This document shows positions 1-5,667 of a stretch of 8,505 bases of DNA, one piece after another (the first letter of the stretch is position 1; each line of letters begins with the position of its first letter). Under the pieces are notes generated by a model. The model was not told where the DNA came from and searched no databases. It saw only the letters and a list, made by a program, of their open reading frames with translations. Source of the DNA: Ilumatobacter sp. (GTDB lineage Bacteria > Actinomycetota > Acidimicrobiia > Acidimicrobiales > Ilumatobacteraceae); the NCBI GenBank assembly GCA_029263275.1, contig JAJCXU010000243.1:1-8505 (forward strand), written 5' to 3'. Both the position numbers and the translations under genes were made by a program.

Positions 1-25
1 CGAGCACATCGTTGACGATGCCCAT
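1..25 (-). CDS. nuoB: Probable NuoB, N-terminal fragment cut by window edge
   Basis: Only the first eight codons (MGIVNDVL) are inside the window, so the protein cannot be identified from its own sequence. The ATG at 25 is preceded by a clear ribosome binding site (GGGGAG, 33-38, 7-nt spacer) and follows nuoA by 72 bp in the same direction. In nuo operons the gene after nuoA is almost always nuoB, the [4Fe-4S] N2-cluster subunit of NADH-quinone oxidoreductase. The call therefore rests on position, start codon and RBS. Confidence 0.65.
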
Positions 26-32
26 GTTGTGA

Positions 33-38
33 CTCCCC
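33..38 (-). promoter_or_regulatory. Ribosome binding site of the probable nuoB gene
   Basis: Read on the minus strand this is GGGGAG, 7 nt before the ATG at 25. It fits a Shine-Dalgarno element and fixes the start of a gene that is otherwise almost entirely outside the window. Confidence 0.65.
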
Positions 39-97
39 TTACGAAGTGCGTCTGGTTGTCAGGGTCTGGTGATTGGCCAGGGTCCGGTATTCGGAGG

Positions 98-580
98 TTA
101 CGCGGCCTCGACGCCGTCGCCGTCGGGAAAACGGCCATCGGAGCCAACCCGGCGGATTGTCGAGGCTGCGGTGCGCTCGGGCGACACCATTGCGGCGTCG
201 GCCTCGAGACTTCGGTACTTCTGGATTGGGCCCCAGTCGAGTCCGCCACGCGCAACTTCGTACACGAACGTGAGGAAGAAGATCACGGAGAACGCCAGGA
301 TCGCCCAGAAGCCGTAGTACCCGAGACTGTCTCGATTGACGGCGTACGGGTACACGAAGATGATTTCGATGTCGAACATGATGAACAACATGGCGACGAT
401 GTAGAAGCTGACCGGGAAGCGCTCGGGCGGTTCACGCGTCGGCACGATGCCACACTCGTACGGCGCCTCTTTGGCAGTCGACGGTCGACGCGGCGCGAGC
501 AGACGCGACGCGGTGAAGCTGAGCCCGCCGAACATGATCGCGAGGATCATCAACACGACGACGGGCAGGTACTGGCCCAT
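98..580 (-). CDS. nuoA: NADH-quinone oxidoreductase subunit A (NuoA)
   Basis: Small membrane subunit of complex I (160 aa), lying where the peripheral arm meets the proton-pumping arm. Three hydrophobic helices are visible at about residues 5-25, 58-78 and 89-110. The loop after helix 1 carries the family signature YECG (41-44), whose cysteine lies in the loop near the quinone site in known complex I. Helix 2 carries the conserved acidic FDIE (69-72). Typical NuoA is about 115-140 aa and ends soon after helix 3. Here about 50 residues follow, the last 35 or so polar and unlike the family core. The ATG at 580 lies 3 bp from the stop of the upstream gene and has no convincing ribosome binding site, so translational coupling is likely. 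The family assignment is secure; the role of the tail is unknown. Confidence 0.96.
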   Translation of the reverse strand: MGQYLPVVVLMILAIMFGGLSFTASRLLAPRRPSTAKEAPYECGIVPTREPPERFPVSFYIVAMLFIMFDIEIIFVYPYAVNRDSLGYYGFWAILAFSVIFFLTFVYEVARGGLDWGPIQKYRSLEADAAMVSPERTAASTIRRVGSDGRFPDGDGVEAA

Positions 581-583
581 TGA

Positions 584-1399
584 TCAGGCCGTCGCGACTG
601 CGGTCGAGAGGTTGTGCTTCAGGATTCGCTCGCGGCGGTGCAAGAGATAGCACAGAGCGAGGAAGATGGCGCCGCCGCCAATGGTGAGCACCACGGAGGG
701 TTGGCGCTTCGCGCCGAGGTCGCGGACCATGTAGACGTATTGACGTTGCGCGCCTTCGTCGACCTCTGGTGCGGCAGGAGCGCGACCCGGCTCGGTGCGC
801 ACGGGGACGAGCGGTGACATCTCGACGACGGTGTAGTGCGGCTTGTGGAAGAACGCAAAGAAGTCGAGCGAATCATTGTTGGCGATGAGCGGATACCGCT
901 CGCCGCCCACGTCGAAGACGTCGGTGACCTCGTACTGGCCGGCGGTGAGTGCGCCGTCTTCTTCGATGAATTCACTGGCCGCGGCCTGGGCCTGGCCATA
1001 GGCAGGATTGTCCGGATGGATGGTCTCGTAGCCCTCGGACAGGAACTCCTCGGCGACGAGCTCGTGCAAGTCGACCGGGTCTGCCTCCTCGTAGCCATCA
1101 GGCAGCGACTCGAGTGCGCCGGCAGAGCGCAATGCCGGCACATCTTGAATGATGGTCTGGCCGGGAACGGCGGCCCACGACGGCTCAGGACCCTTGAGTC
1201 CGAGGCCGTAGATCCACCAGCTCAAACCCATGAGGGTCATCCAGCCAGCGAGGCCGGTGAGGGTGACGAGGAACGCCAGGCGTGAGCCCACGTTGGTGGC
1301 CAGAATCATGTAGATACTGCCCATCAGGACGACGACACCCATGATGACGGTGAGCAGACCGCGAAGTTCTGGCTCCCATCCAATTGCCAACAGCGACAT
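584..1399 (-). CDS. Unrecognised three-helix membrane protein between cytochrome c and nuoA
   Basis: A 271-aa protein I do not recognise. Helices are visible at about 14-34, 42-66 and 235-254. They flank a hydrophilic, acidic loop of about 165 residues (69-233) that contains FAFFHKPHYTVVE (181-193). The C-terminal tail is basic (HRRERILKH), so by the positive-inside rule the tail is cytoplasmic and the large loop is outside the membrane. There are no CxxCH, CxxC or other cofactor motifs. The frame stays open upstream to about 1660, but that part is arginine-rich noise antisense-like to the cytochrome c gene. The ATG at 1399, 5 bp after the cytochrome c stop, is the sensible start, with GGAG 12 nt upstream. 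The stop is 3 bp from nuoA. The tight packing implies an accessory or assembly role for the bc-type complex or complex I, or a link between them; this is inference. Confidence 0.8.
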   Translation of the reverse strand: MSLLAIGWEPELRGLLTVIMGVVVLMGSIYMILATNVGSRLAFLVTLTGLAGWMTLMGLSWWIYGLGLKGPEPSWAAVPGQTIIQDVPALRSAGALESLPDGYEEADPVDLHELVAEEFLSEGYETIHPDNPAYGQAQAAASEFIEEDGALTAGQYEVTDVFDVGGERYPLIANNDSLDFFAFFHKPHYTVVEMSPLVPVRTEPGRAPAAPEVDEGAQRQYVYMVRDLGAKRQPSVVLTIGGGAIFLALCYLLHRRERILKHNLSTAVATA

Positions 1400-1404
1400 G
1401 TTGC

Positions 1405-2508
1405 TCACAAACTCCGTACGTATTCGACAACGGCTTCGATTTGTTCGTCGGTGAGCACGGCACCGAATCCTGGCATACGACCGCTGCCCTGACCCTGATT
1501 GCCGTAGACCCGACCGAACTCGGAACCGTTCTTGATGAAGTCGATCATGTCGGCTTCGTTGTTGAAATGGCTGTTGGTCGAGCCACCGGTCAGGTTCCAC
1601 CCGTAGGCGCCCTGACCCGTTTCGCCGGCGTCGCCGTAGCTCCAACCTTGGGTGTGGCACCGTGCGCAGCTGTAGGCGCCTGAACCGAGTTCGAGGTCGA
1701 AGATCGCTTCGCCGACGCTGCCCGCCTCGCCAGAGGCGACGGCGGCGTCGATCGACGCTTGGATGTCGCTGGCGATGTCGGACGGAACCGAGCCGCTCGC
1801 GCAGAGCTCCTGACCGTAGAAGTCAGCAGCTTCGACTTCACCCTCACCGCAGTCTTCACGCGGCACCTGGATGGATTTCAGATACTCGAGCACGTTGTCG
1901 ATCTGCTGGGTGTTCATCGGGCCACCGCCGACGAGGCCCCACGGGGACATCGGCGAGAACGGTCGGCCGTAGTTCAAGATGAACCGAACTTCGTCTTCGT
2001 CAAACCGGTAGTAGACCGTATTGAGCGCTGGTGCTTTCCAGTTGACGGCGGTGATCTCGCCGGTCAGCTGATCGGTGACCGTGAACGGCGCCTCGCCACC
2101 CACGGCACCCATGCCGCCGTGGCAGCCTGCACAGTTGAAGCCACCCTCTGCGGTCGGTGCAAAGAGTTGTGAACCCCAGCTGGCGTAACGGTTGTTCCAG
2201 CCAAGTGCGGCGCCTTCCTGGCGGCCCGGCTCGAGAATCCACACGGCAGGGAGGCCGACGACGATCAAGACGAGGAGCAGGACTCCGTACAGCTGGACGC
2301 GTTCGAGACGCGGACCCTCGAGGGTCTCATCGTCGTAGTACTGCTTGCGGTTGGCAGCGAGCTCGATCTCCGAACCCACTTCGTCGCGGCCAGCGACCAC
2401 ATTGAAGATGCCGTAGACGACCCAGCCAACGAGGATCAGGACAACGCTGACGACAGCGATGTTTGAAGTGTTGGAGCCGAGCAGTGCGGCGGAAAGGACA
2501 GGCGTCAT
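1405..2508 (-). CDS. Membrane-anchored diheme cytochrome c of the bc-type complex
   Basis: A 367-aa c-type cytochrome with two N-terminal membrane helices (about 15-39 and 72-92) and two heme c domains outside the membrane. The heme sites are CAGCH (126-130) and CARCH (281-285). M345 in RMPGFG is the likely axial ligand of heme 2. M187 or M198 are candidates for heme 1. C220 and C236 between the domains could form a disulfide. It would take electrons from the Rieske protein, as diheme QcrC does in other actinobacteria. However, QcrC normally has one C-terminal helix after the hemes, whereas here both helices are N-terminal, so this is a functional rather than a proven sequence equivalent. Its ATG overlaps the Rieske stop by one base (TGATG), with GGTGGAG about 10 nt upstream inside the Rieske gene. 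Confidence 0.92.
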   Translation of the reverse strand: MTPVLSAALLGSNTSNIAVVSVVLILVGWVVYGIFNVVAGRDEVGSEIELAANRKQYYDDETLEGPRLERVQLYGVLLLVLIVVGLPAVWILEPGRQEGAALGWNNRYASWGSQLFAPTAEGGFNCAGCHGGMGAVGGEAPFTVTDQLTGEITAVNWKAPALNTVYYRFDEDEVRFILNYGRPFSPMSPWGLVGGGPMNTQQIDNVLEYLKSIQVPREDCGEGEVEAADFYGQELCASGSVPSDIASDIQASIDAAVASGEAGSVGEAIFDLELGSGAYSCARCHTQGWSYGDAGETGQGAYGWNLTGGSTNSHFNNEADMIDFIKNGSEFGRVYGNQGQGSGRMPGFGAVLTDEQIEAVVEYVRSL

Positions 2509-3389
2509 CAGTGTTCGTCTCCACCCGTGCAGTGCGGGCCTTCTGCTTCTTGGCCAGTGGTGTTCACACCGATGGCTGGACCGGAGACGGTCGTACCAGT
2601 GTCGATGGAAACATCACCGGTTGGTGAGATGGTGGCGGGGAAGCGGTCCATACCGCGAGGTGCGGGGCCGCCCTTCTTTTCGCCCACCCGGTTGTATTGC
2701 GACCCGTGGCACTGACATTCGAACCACTGGCTGGTCTTGCATTCAGGGACGCGACAGCCGAGGTGCGGGCACTTCTGGCTCAGTACGACGACGCCCTCGC
2801 GCATGGCGACCAGCACGTTCTCGGGGTAAATGGTCTCGGCGGCCGGCACGGCTTCGGCCGGATACGCCGTGATCCACGACTTGGCCTCGGGCACGTAGAA
2901 GAACCCGCCGCCCTGCTTGATGCCATCCTTGATGGCGCCGAGCTTGCCGACGGCGACCGTGCCGCCGAAGCCGCCGGTGCCGGACGGCCACAAGAAACCG
3001 ACGAATGACGCCGCAGCGAATCCGGCAAGACCGGTTCCCATCAAGGTGACGGTGGCGCGGTTGAAGAACTGACGGCGCGAGACCCCGATGGCATCGGCGT
3101 CTGGCGGAGTCCACGGCGTCAGCGTGTTGTCGTCGGCGCCGACGCTGACCAACTCCTTGCTGGGCGTGCGAGCAGCGACGCCTTCTGCTTCGGCATCGGC
3201 GGCGGTCCGCGCGGTGGCCGGAGCGGCGGTGCCTTCAGCGGCGCGACGGGTCTTGTCACGCTTGACGGCTTCACCTGACAGGGCGCCTGCACCGCGCACG
3301 TCGGAACGACGGGCGAGCGTCAGGAATGAGATGGCGCCGAGCACGACGACGGCGCCGATGGCGATTGCTATGACTGCTGCGGTACTCAT
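2508..3389 (-). CDS. qcrA: Rieske [2Fe-2S] iron-sulfur protein of a quinol:cytochrome c reductase
   Basis: A 293-aa Rieske subunit that takes one electron from quinol and passes it to cytochrome c. Cluster box 1 is CPHLGC (207-212) and box 2 is CQCHGS (225-230). By family precedent C207, H209, C225 and H228 bind the cluster, while C212 and C227 form the disulfide. An extra cysteine, C217, lies between the boxes. Hydrophobic helices lie at about 3-25 and 112-134, joined by an Ala-rich charged linker of about 85 residues. SRRQFF (104-109), just before the second helix, is a twin-arginine-type signal. This fits the mixed Sec/Tat insertion known for actinobacterial Rieske proteins, although those have three helices and this shows two. 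The ATG at 3389 has the strongest ribosome binding site in the cluster (AAAGGAG). Confidence 0.96.
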   Translation of the reverse strand: MSTAAVIAIAIGAVVVLGAISFLTLARRSDVRGAGALSGEAVKRDKTRRAAEGTAAPATARTAADAEAEGVAARTPSKELVSVGADDNTLTPWTPPDADAIGVSRRQFFNRATVTLMGTGLAGFAAASFVGFLWPSGTGGFGGTVAVGKLGAIKDGIKQGGGFFYVPEAKSWITAYPAEAVPAAETIYPENVLVAMREGVVVLSQKCPHLGCRVPECKTSQWFECQCHGSQYNRVGEKKGGPAPRGMDRFPATISPTGDVSIDTGTTVSGPAIGVNTTGQEAEGPHCTGGDEH

Positions 3390-3395
3390 GGGGGA

Positions 3396-3402
3396 CTCCT
3401 TT
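3396..3402 (-). promoter_or_regulatory. Strong ribosome binding site of the Rieske gene
   Basis: Minus-strand AAAGGAG lies 6 nt before the Rieske ATG. It is the best Shine-Dalgarno match in the leftward cluster, and it decides the start. It sits in a 60-bp gap (3390-3449) after the subunit IV stop, so the Rieske gene is probably translated independently rather than by coupling. Confidence 0.75.
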
Positions 3403-3449
3403 GCTATCTCTACTACTCGTGGTGGCTACGGACCGAATGAATGGCCGGA

Positions 3450-4241
3450 TCAGAGCTCGAAGAACAGGCCGTCGACCCACGGCAACACGAAGTTGAAGCC
3501 AGGGCCACGGAAGAATGATCCGATCATCACGAGCGTTGCCCAGAACATCAGGTGCACGGTCATGATCGAGATGACGAACTTACGATCCTCGGGCTTGATC
3601 GACGGGTTGCGATCGAGGAACGGGGTGAGCATCAAGAAGATGATGCCGACACCGGGAAGGGTCACGCCGGCCACCATCGGGTGGAACATCGTGAGCAGTT
3701 CCTGGAGACCGAGGAAGTACCAGGGCGCCTTCGACGGGTTCGGTGTTGCGTTGGTGTTGGCGAGCTGCAACAACGGTGCGTTGACGAAGATCGAGAAGAA
3801 GAACGTGAATGCCGTGCAGGCCAGTGCGGCGACGAACTCTGCCGCGAGCAGGTGCGGCCAGGTGTGGACCTTGTCGACCGGCGTGGCCTTGACGTCTTGG
3901 ATCGAGCCGGACTTGACGACGGTCAACAGACGCTGAGTGTGTCCACCAGGTCCACCGCCGACGGGCACGCCACCACCAGCGGGGGCAGCGGCGACAACGG
4001 CACCGACCTTCTCAGCGACGGCCACGCCACCACCAGTCGTTGCTGCTTCGGGAGCGTCGCCGCCAGCCTTGGAGGCCTTCGCGGCCTGGCTGCGCTTGAG
4101 GAGTGCCTCGGGGATGCGCGAGTCGCCCGCGGGCGCGGCGGCGGGTTCAGCTGCGGCACCTGCCGGCTCGGCAGCCGGTTCAGCGGATTTCTCGCGGGCC
4201 GCCTGGGCCCGCTTGAGCAGATGTTCGGGGATCTCTGTCAT
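3450..4241 (-). CDS. Cytochrome b C-terminal half (subunit IV-like) with long N-terminal extension
   Basis: A 263-aa protein matching the C-terminal part of cytochrome b, a separate polypeptide as in b6f subunit IV (PetD). Three helices lie at about 133-156, 184-206 and 223-243. The quinol-oxidation motif, PEWY in mitochondrial and b6f proteins, appears as APWY (172-175) within KAPWYFLGLQE. Subunit IV is usually about 160 aa; here about 115 Ala/Pro/Gly-rich residues precede the first helix. That extension begins MTEIPEHLLKR and has a second related copy, RIPEALLKR (42-50). The first 11 residues after the start are nearly the same as in the divergent cytochrome c at 6487, which supports the ATG at 4241. 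The extension should be on the cytoplasmic side if topology follows PetD. A gap of 90 bp separates it from the b6-like gene. The domain assignment is firm; the role of the extension is unknown. Confidence 0.93.
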   Translation of the reverse strand: MTEIPEHLLKRAQAAREKSAEPAAEPAGAAAEPAAAPAGDSRIPEALLKRSQAAKASKAGGDAPEAATTGGGVAVAEKVGAVVAAAPAGGGVPVGGGPGGHTQRLLTVVKSGSIQDVKATPVDKVHTWPHLLAAEFVAALACTAFTFFFSIFVNAPLLQLANTNATPNPSKAPWYFLGLQELLTMFHPMVAGVTLPGVGIIFLMLTPFLDRNPSIKPEDRKFVISIMTVHLMFWATLVMIGSFFRGPGFNFVLPWVDGLFFEL

Positions 4242-4331
4242 GAGTTCACCATGTCCTTCTCTGGCTCATCTCGGTCATCTCTCGTCGTACACACATTCAA
4301 CATCGGAAATCTCAACGGGTCGTCATCCGAA

Positions 4332-5117
4332 TCACAACGGACCCGAAATGCCGCCATCCTTACGGACTCGCCAGAAGTGGATCGCCATGAAGATGACGAT
4401 GACGAACGGCAGGAACAAGACGTGCAACACATACCATCGCAACAGCGTTTCGGAGCCGATCTCGGCACCGCCCAGCAACACGAATCTGACCTCGTTGCCG
4501 AAGACAGGCGTGTAGCCCATCATGTTCGTGCCCACGGTGACCGCCCACAACGCCAACTGATCCCACGGCAACAAATAGCCGGTGAATGAGAGCATCAGGG
4601 TCAGCACCAAGAGGATGACGCCGATGACCCAGTTGAATTCGCGGGGCGGCTTGTAGGCGCCGTGGTAGAAGACGCGGGCCATGTGCAAGAAGACGGCGAG
4701 CACCATGAGGTGCGCGCCCCATCTGTGCATGTTTCTGACCAGCAGACCGAACGTGACCGAGGTCTGCAGGTTCTGGATGTCGTTCCAGGCCGCCGTGGCT
4801 TCGGGGCGGTAGAAGAACATCAAGAAGATGCCGGTCACGGTGAGCAGGATGAAGAGGAAGAAGCTCAGACCGCCGAGGCACAGCGTGTAGCTGACCTTGA
4901 CCGCGTGACGCTTCACCTTGACCGGGTGCAAGTGATACAGCACCGAGTTCATGATGACGTAACTGCGGTTACGCGGGCTGTCGGTGTAGCCCTTGCGGAA
5001 GATCGAGCCCGGACGGAAGATCGAGCTCCATGCCTGGCTGCCCTGCGTTGCATCGACCGCCTGGTTCAGGCGGTCCTTCACGGTGGGTCGGGGTTTGTCG
5101 TCAATCGTCTTTGACAT
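4332..5117 (-). CDS. Cytochrome b6-like protein (cytochrome b N-terminal half)
   Basis: A 261-aa heme b subunit with four core helices that carries both b hemes and, with subunit IV, the quinone sites. Ligand pairs are H131-x13-H145 in the second core helix and H232-x14-H247 in the fourth. The x14 spacing is that of cytochrome b6 and Firmicute-type proteins, rather than the x13 of bc1 cytochrome b. C80 in TLCLGG lines up with the cysteine of FYCLGG in plant b6 that covalently holds heme c_i. The C-terminus, RKDGGISGPL, is strikingly like that of b6. An approximately 55-residue N-terminal segment before the core is longer than in PetB. The ATG at 5117 follows the ferredoxin stop by 9 bp, with a GAGAGAG-type ribosome binding site overlapping that stop. 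Most actinobacteria have a fused QcrB of about 550 aa instead. Confidence 0.95.
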   Translation of the reverse strand: MSKTIDDKPRPTVKDRLNQAVDATQGSQAWSSIFRPGSIFRKGYTDSPRNRSYVIMNSVLYHLHPVKVKRHAVKVSYTLCLGGLSFFLFILLTVTGIFLMFFYRPEATAAWNDIQNLQTSVTFGLLVRNMHRWGAHLMVLAVFLHMARVFYHGAYKPPREFNWVIGVILLVLTLMLSFTGYLLPWDQLALWAVTVGTNMMGYTPVFGNEVRFVLLGGAEIGSETLLRWYVLHVLFLPFVIVIFMAIHFWRVRKDGGISGPL

Positions 5118-5126
5118 GAATCTCTC

Positions 5127-5540
5127 TCAGAGCCTCATCCCATAGCCGTAGCCATGGTTGTTGGTACGCATGTGATAATCGCCAGCAGCCGTCGCGGCGC
5201 CGGCCTTGCCGAGGATGATGACCCCGGTCGGGCAACGGTCGACGCACAACGCACAGCGCGTGCAGACGTCGTCGTCGATGGTGAACATGAAGGCGTCAGA
5301 CGGATCGGTGCCCGGCTGCTCGGTGCCAATGGCCTCAGACACCGCGGAGGTGTTGACCATGTGAATGCACTTCCACGGGCAGATGTCGACACAGCCTTCG
5401 CAGGCAATGCACTCGGTCTGGTCGATGTGGATGAACTGCTTCGGCTTGACAGCCCTGCCCAGATAGTCGGCATCGACTTCGACCAACGTGTAGTCGTCGG
5501 TGAACGGCATCATCGGCGGATTTGCGTCGGTTTTTGCCAT
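5127..5540 (-). CDS. 2[4Fe-4S] ferredoxin co-encoded with cytochrome b6-like protein
   Basis: A 137-aa soluble dicluster ferredoxin. Motif 1 is C44-x2-C47-x2-C50-x3-C54-P with an additional C58. Motif 2 is C93-x2-C96-x2-C99-x3-C103-P. Both are complete, so two [4Fe-4S] clusters are expected. The stretch between the motifs (38 residues) is longer than in minimal bacterial ferredoxins, and there are extensions on both sides: an N-terminal one of about 40 residues and a Gly/Tyr-rich C-terminal tail (HGYGYGMRL). No membrane helix is present. The start at 5540 (MAKTD) is preferred over an in-frame ATG at 5600, whose extra 20 residues overlap a hairpin and look non-coding. No Shine-Dalgarno is evident before either. 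Its stop is 9 bp from the b6-like gene. It may deliver electrons to that complex at the cytoplasmic face; this is inference. Confidence 0.93.
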   Translation of the reverse strand: MAKTDANPPMMPFTDDYTLVEVDADYLGRAVKPKQFIHIDQTECIACEGCVDICPWKCIHMVNTSAVSEAIGTEQPGTDPSDAFMFTIDDDVCTRCALCVDRCPTGVIILGKAGAATAAGDYHMRTNNHGYGYGMRL

Positions 5541-5667
5541 TACTGCGTGCCGCGGCCATGCAGGCCGCGCTCCCAGGTCCGGTGCGTGCAGAAGAGCCAA
5601 GCAGGCTGTTCAGCGCAAGCGAGCGGCTGCGACCGAGCAGTCGCACATGAGTAAGAAATCACGGTGG
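5541..5667 (-). other. Intergenic leader with two perfect hairpins before the ferredoxin gene
   Basis: The 127-bp gap between the three-helix protein and the ferredoxin holds no convincing gene. It has two perfect inverted repeats. TGCGAC/GTCGCA with a 6-nt loop spans 5628-5645. CGCGGCC/GGCCGCG with a 5-nt loop spans 5551-5569, the latter ending about 10 nt before the ferredoxin ATG. Neither is followed by a U-rich run on the minus strand, so they are not canonical terminators. They could stabilise or process the transcript, or limit ferredoxin translation. Confidence 0.45.

Noticed and set aside
1400..1660. Upstream extension of the 271-aa membrane protein to an ATG at 1660
   Set aside because: The added 87 residues are arginine-rich and overlap the end of the diheme cytochrome c gene, including its second heme domain. 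The ATG at 1399 fits operon spacing.
3088..3936. A 282-codon plus-strand open frame
   Set aside because: It is antisense to the Rieske and subunit IV genes. Its Ser/Ala/Arg-rich composition and lack of motifs mark it as a shadow frame.
3966..4036. A 14-bp direct repeat (3966-3979 and 4023-4036)
   Set aside because: It encodes the same Gly/Val-rich linker pattern in the low-complexity arm of subunit IV and is explained by coding composition.
4242..4331. Possible internal promoter in the 90-bp gap before subunit IV
   Set aside because: TTGAGA and TTGAAT occur on the minus strand, but no acceptable -10 element sits at 16-19 bp from either.
3552..4589. A 345-codon open frame on the plus strand
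   Set aside because: It is antisense to the subunit IV and b6-like genes, spans their intergenic gap, and translates to a low-complexity His/Asp/Arg-rich sequence with no fold or motif. It is a by-product of GC-rich codon use.
3450..5117. A photosynthetic cytochrome b6f locus
   Set aside because: The b6/IV split is b6f-like, but there is no cytochrome f, plastocyanin or photosynthesis gene. The neighbours are nuo, a diheme cytochrome c and a menaquinone-type reductase, so a respiratory menaquinol complex fits better.
5541..5600. ATG 5600 as start of the ferredoxin
   Set aside because: The additional 20 codons overlap a perfect hairpin and have no ribosome binding site. It is not fully excluded, since the 5540 start also lacks one.
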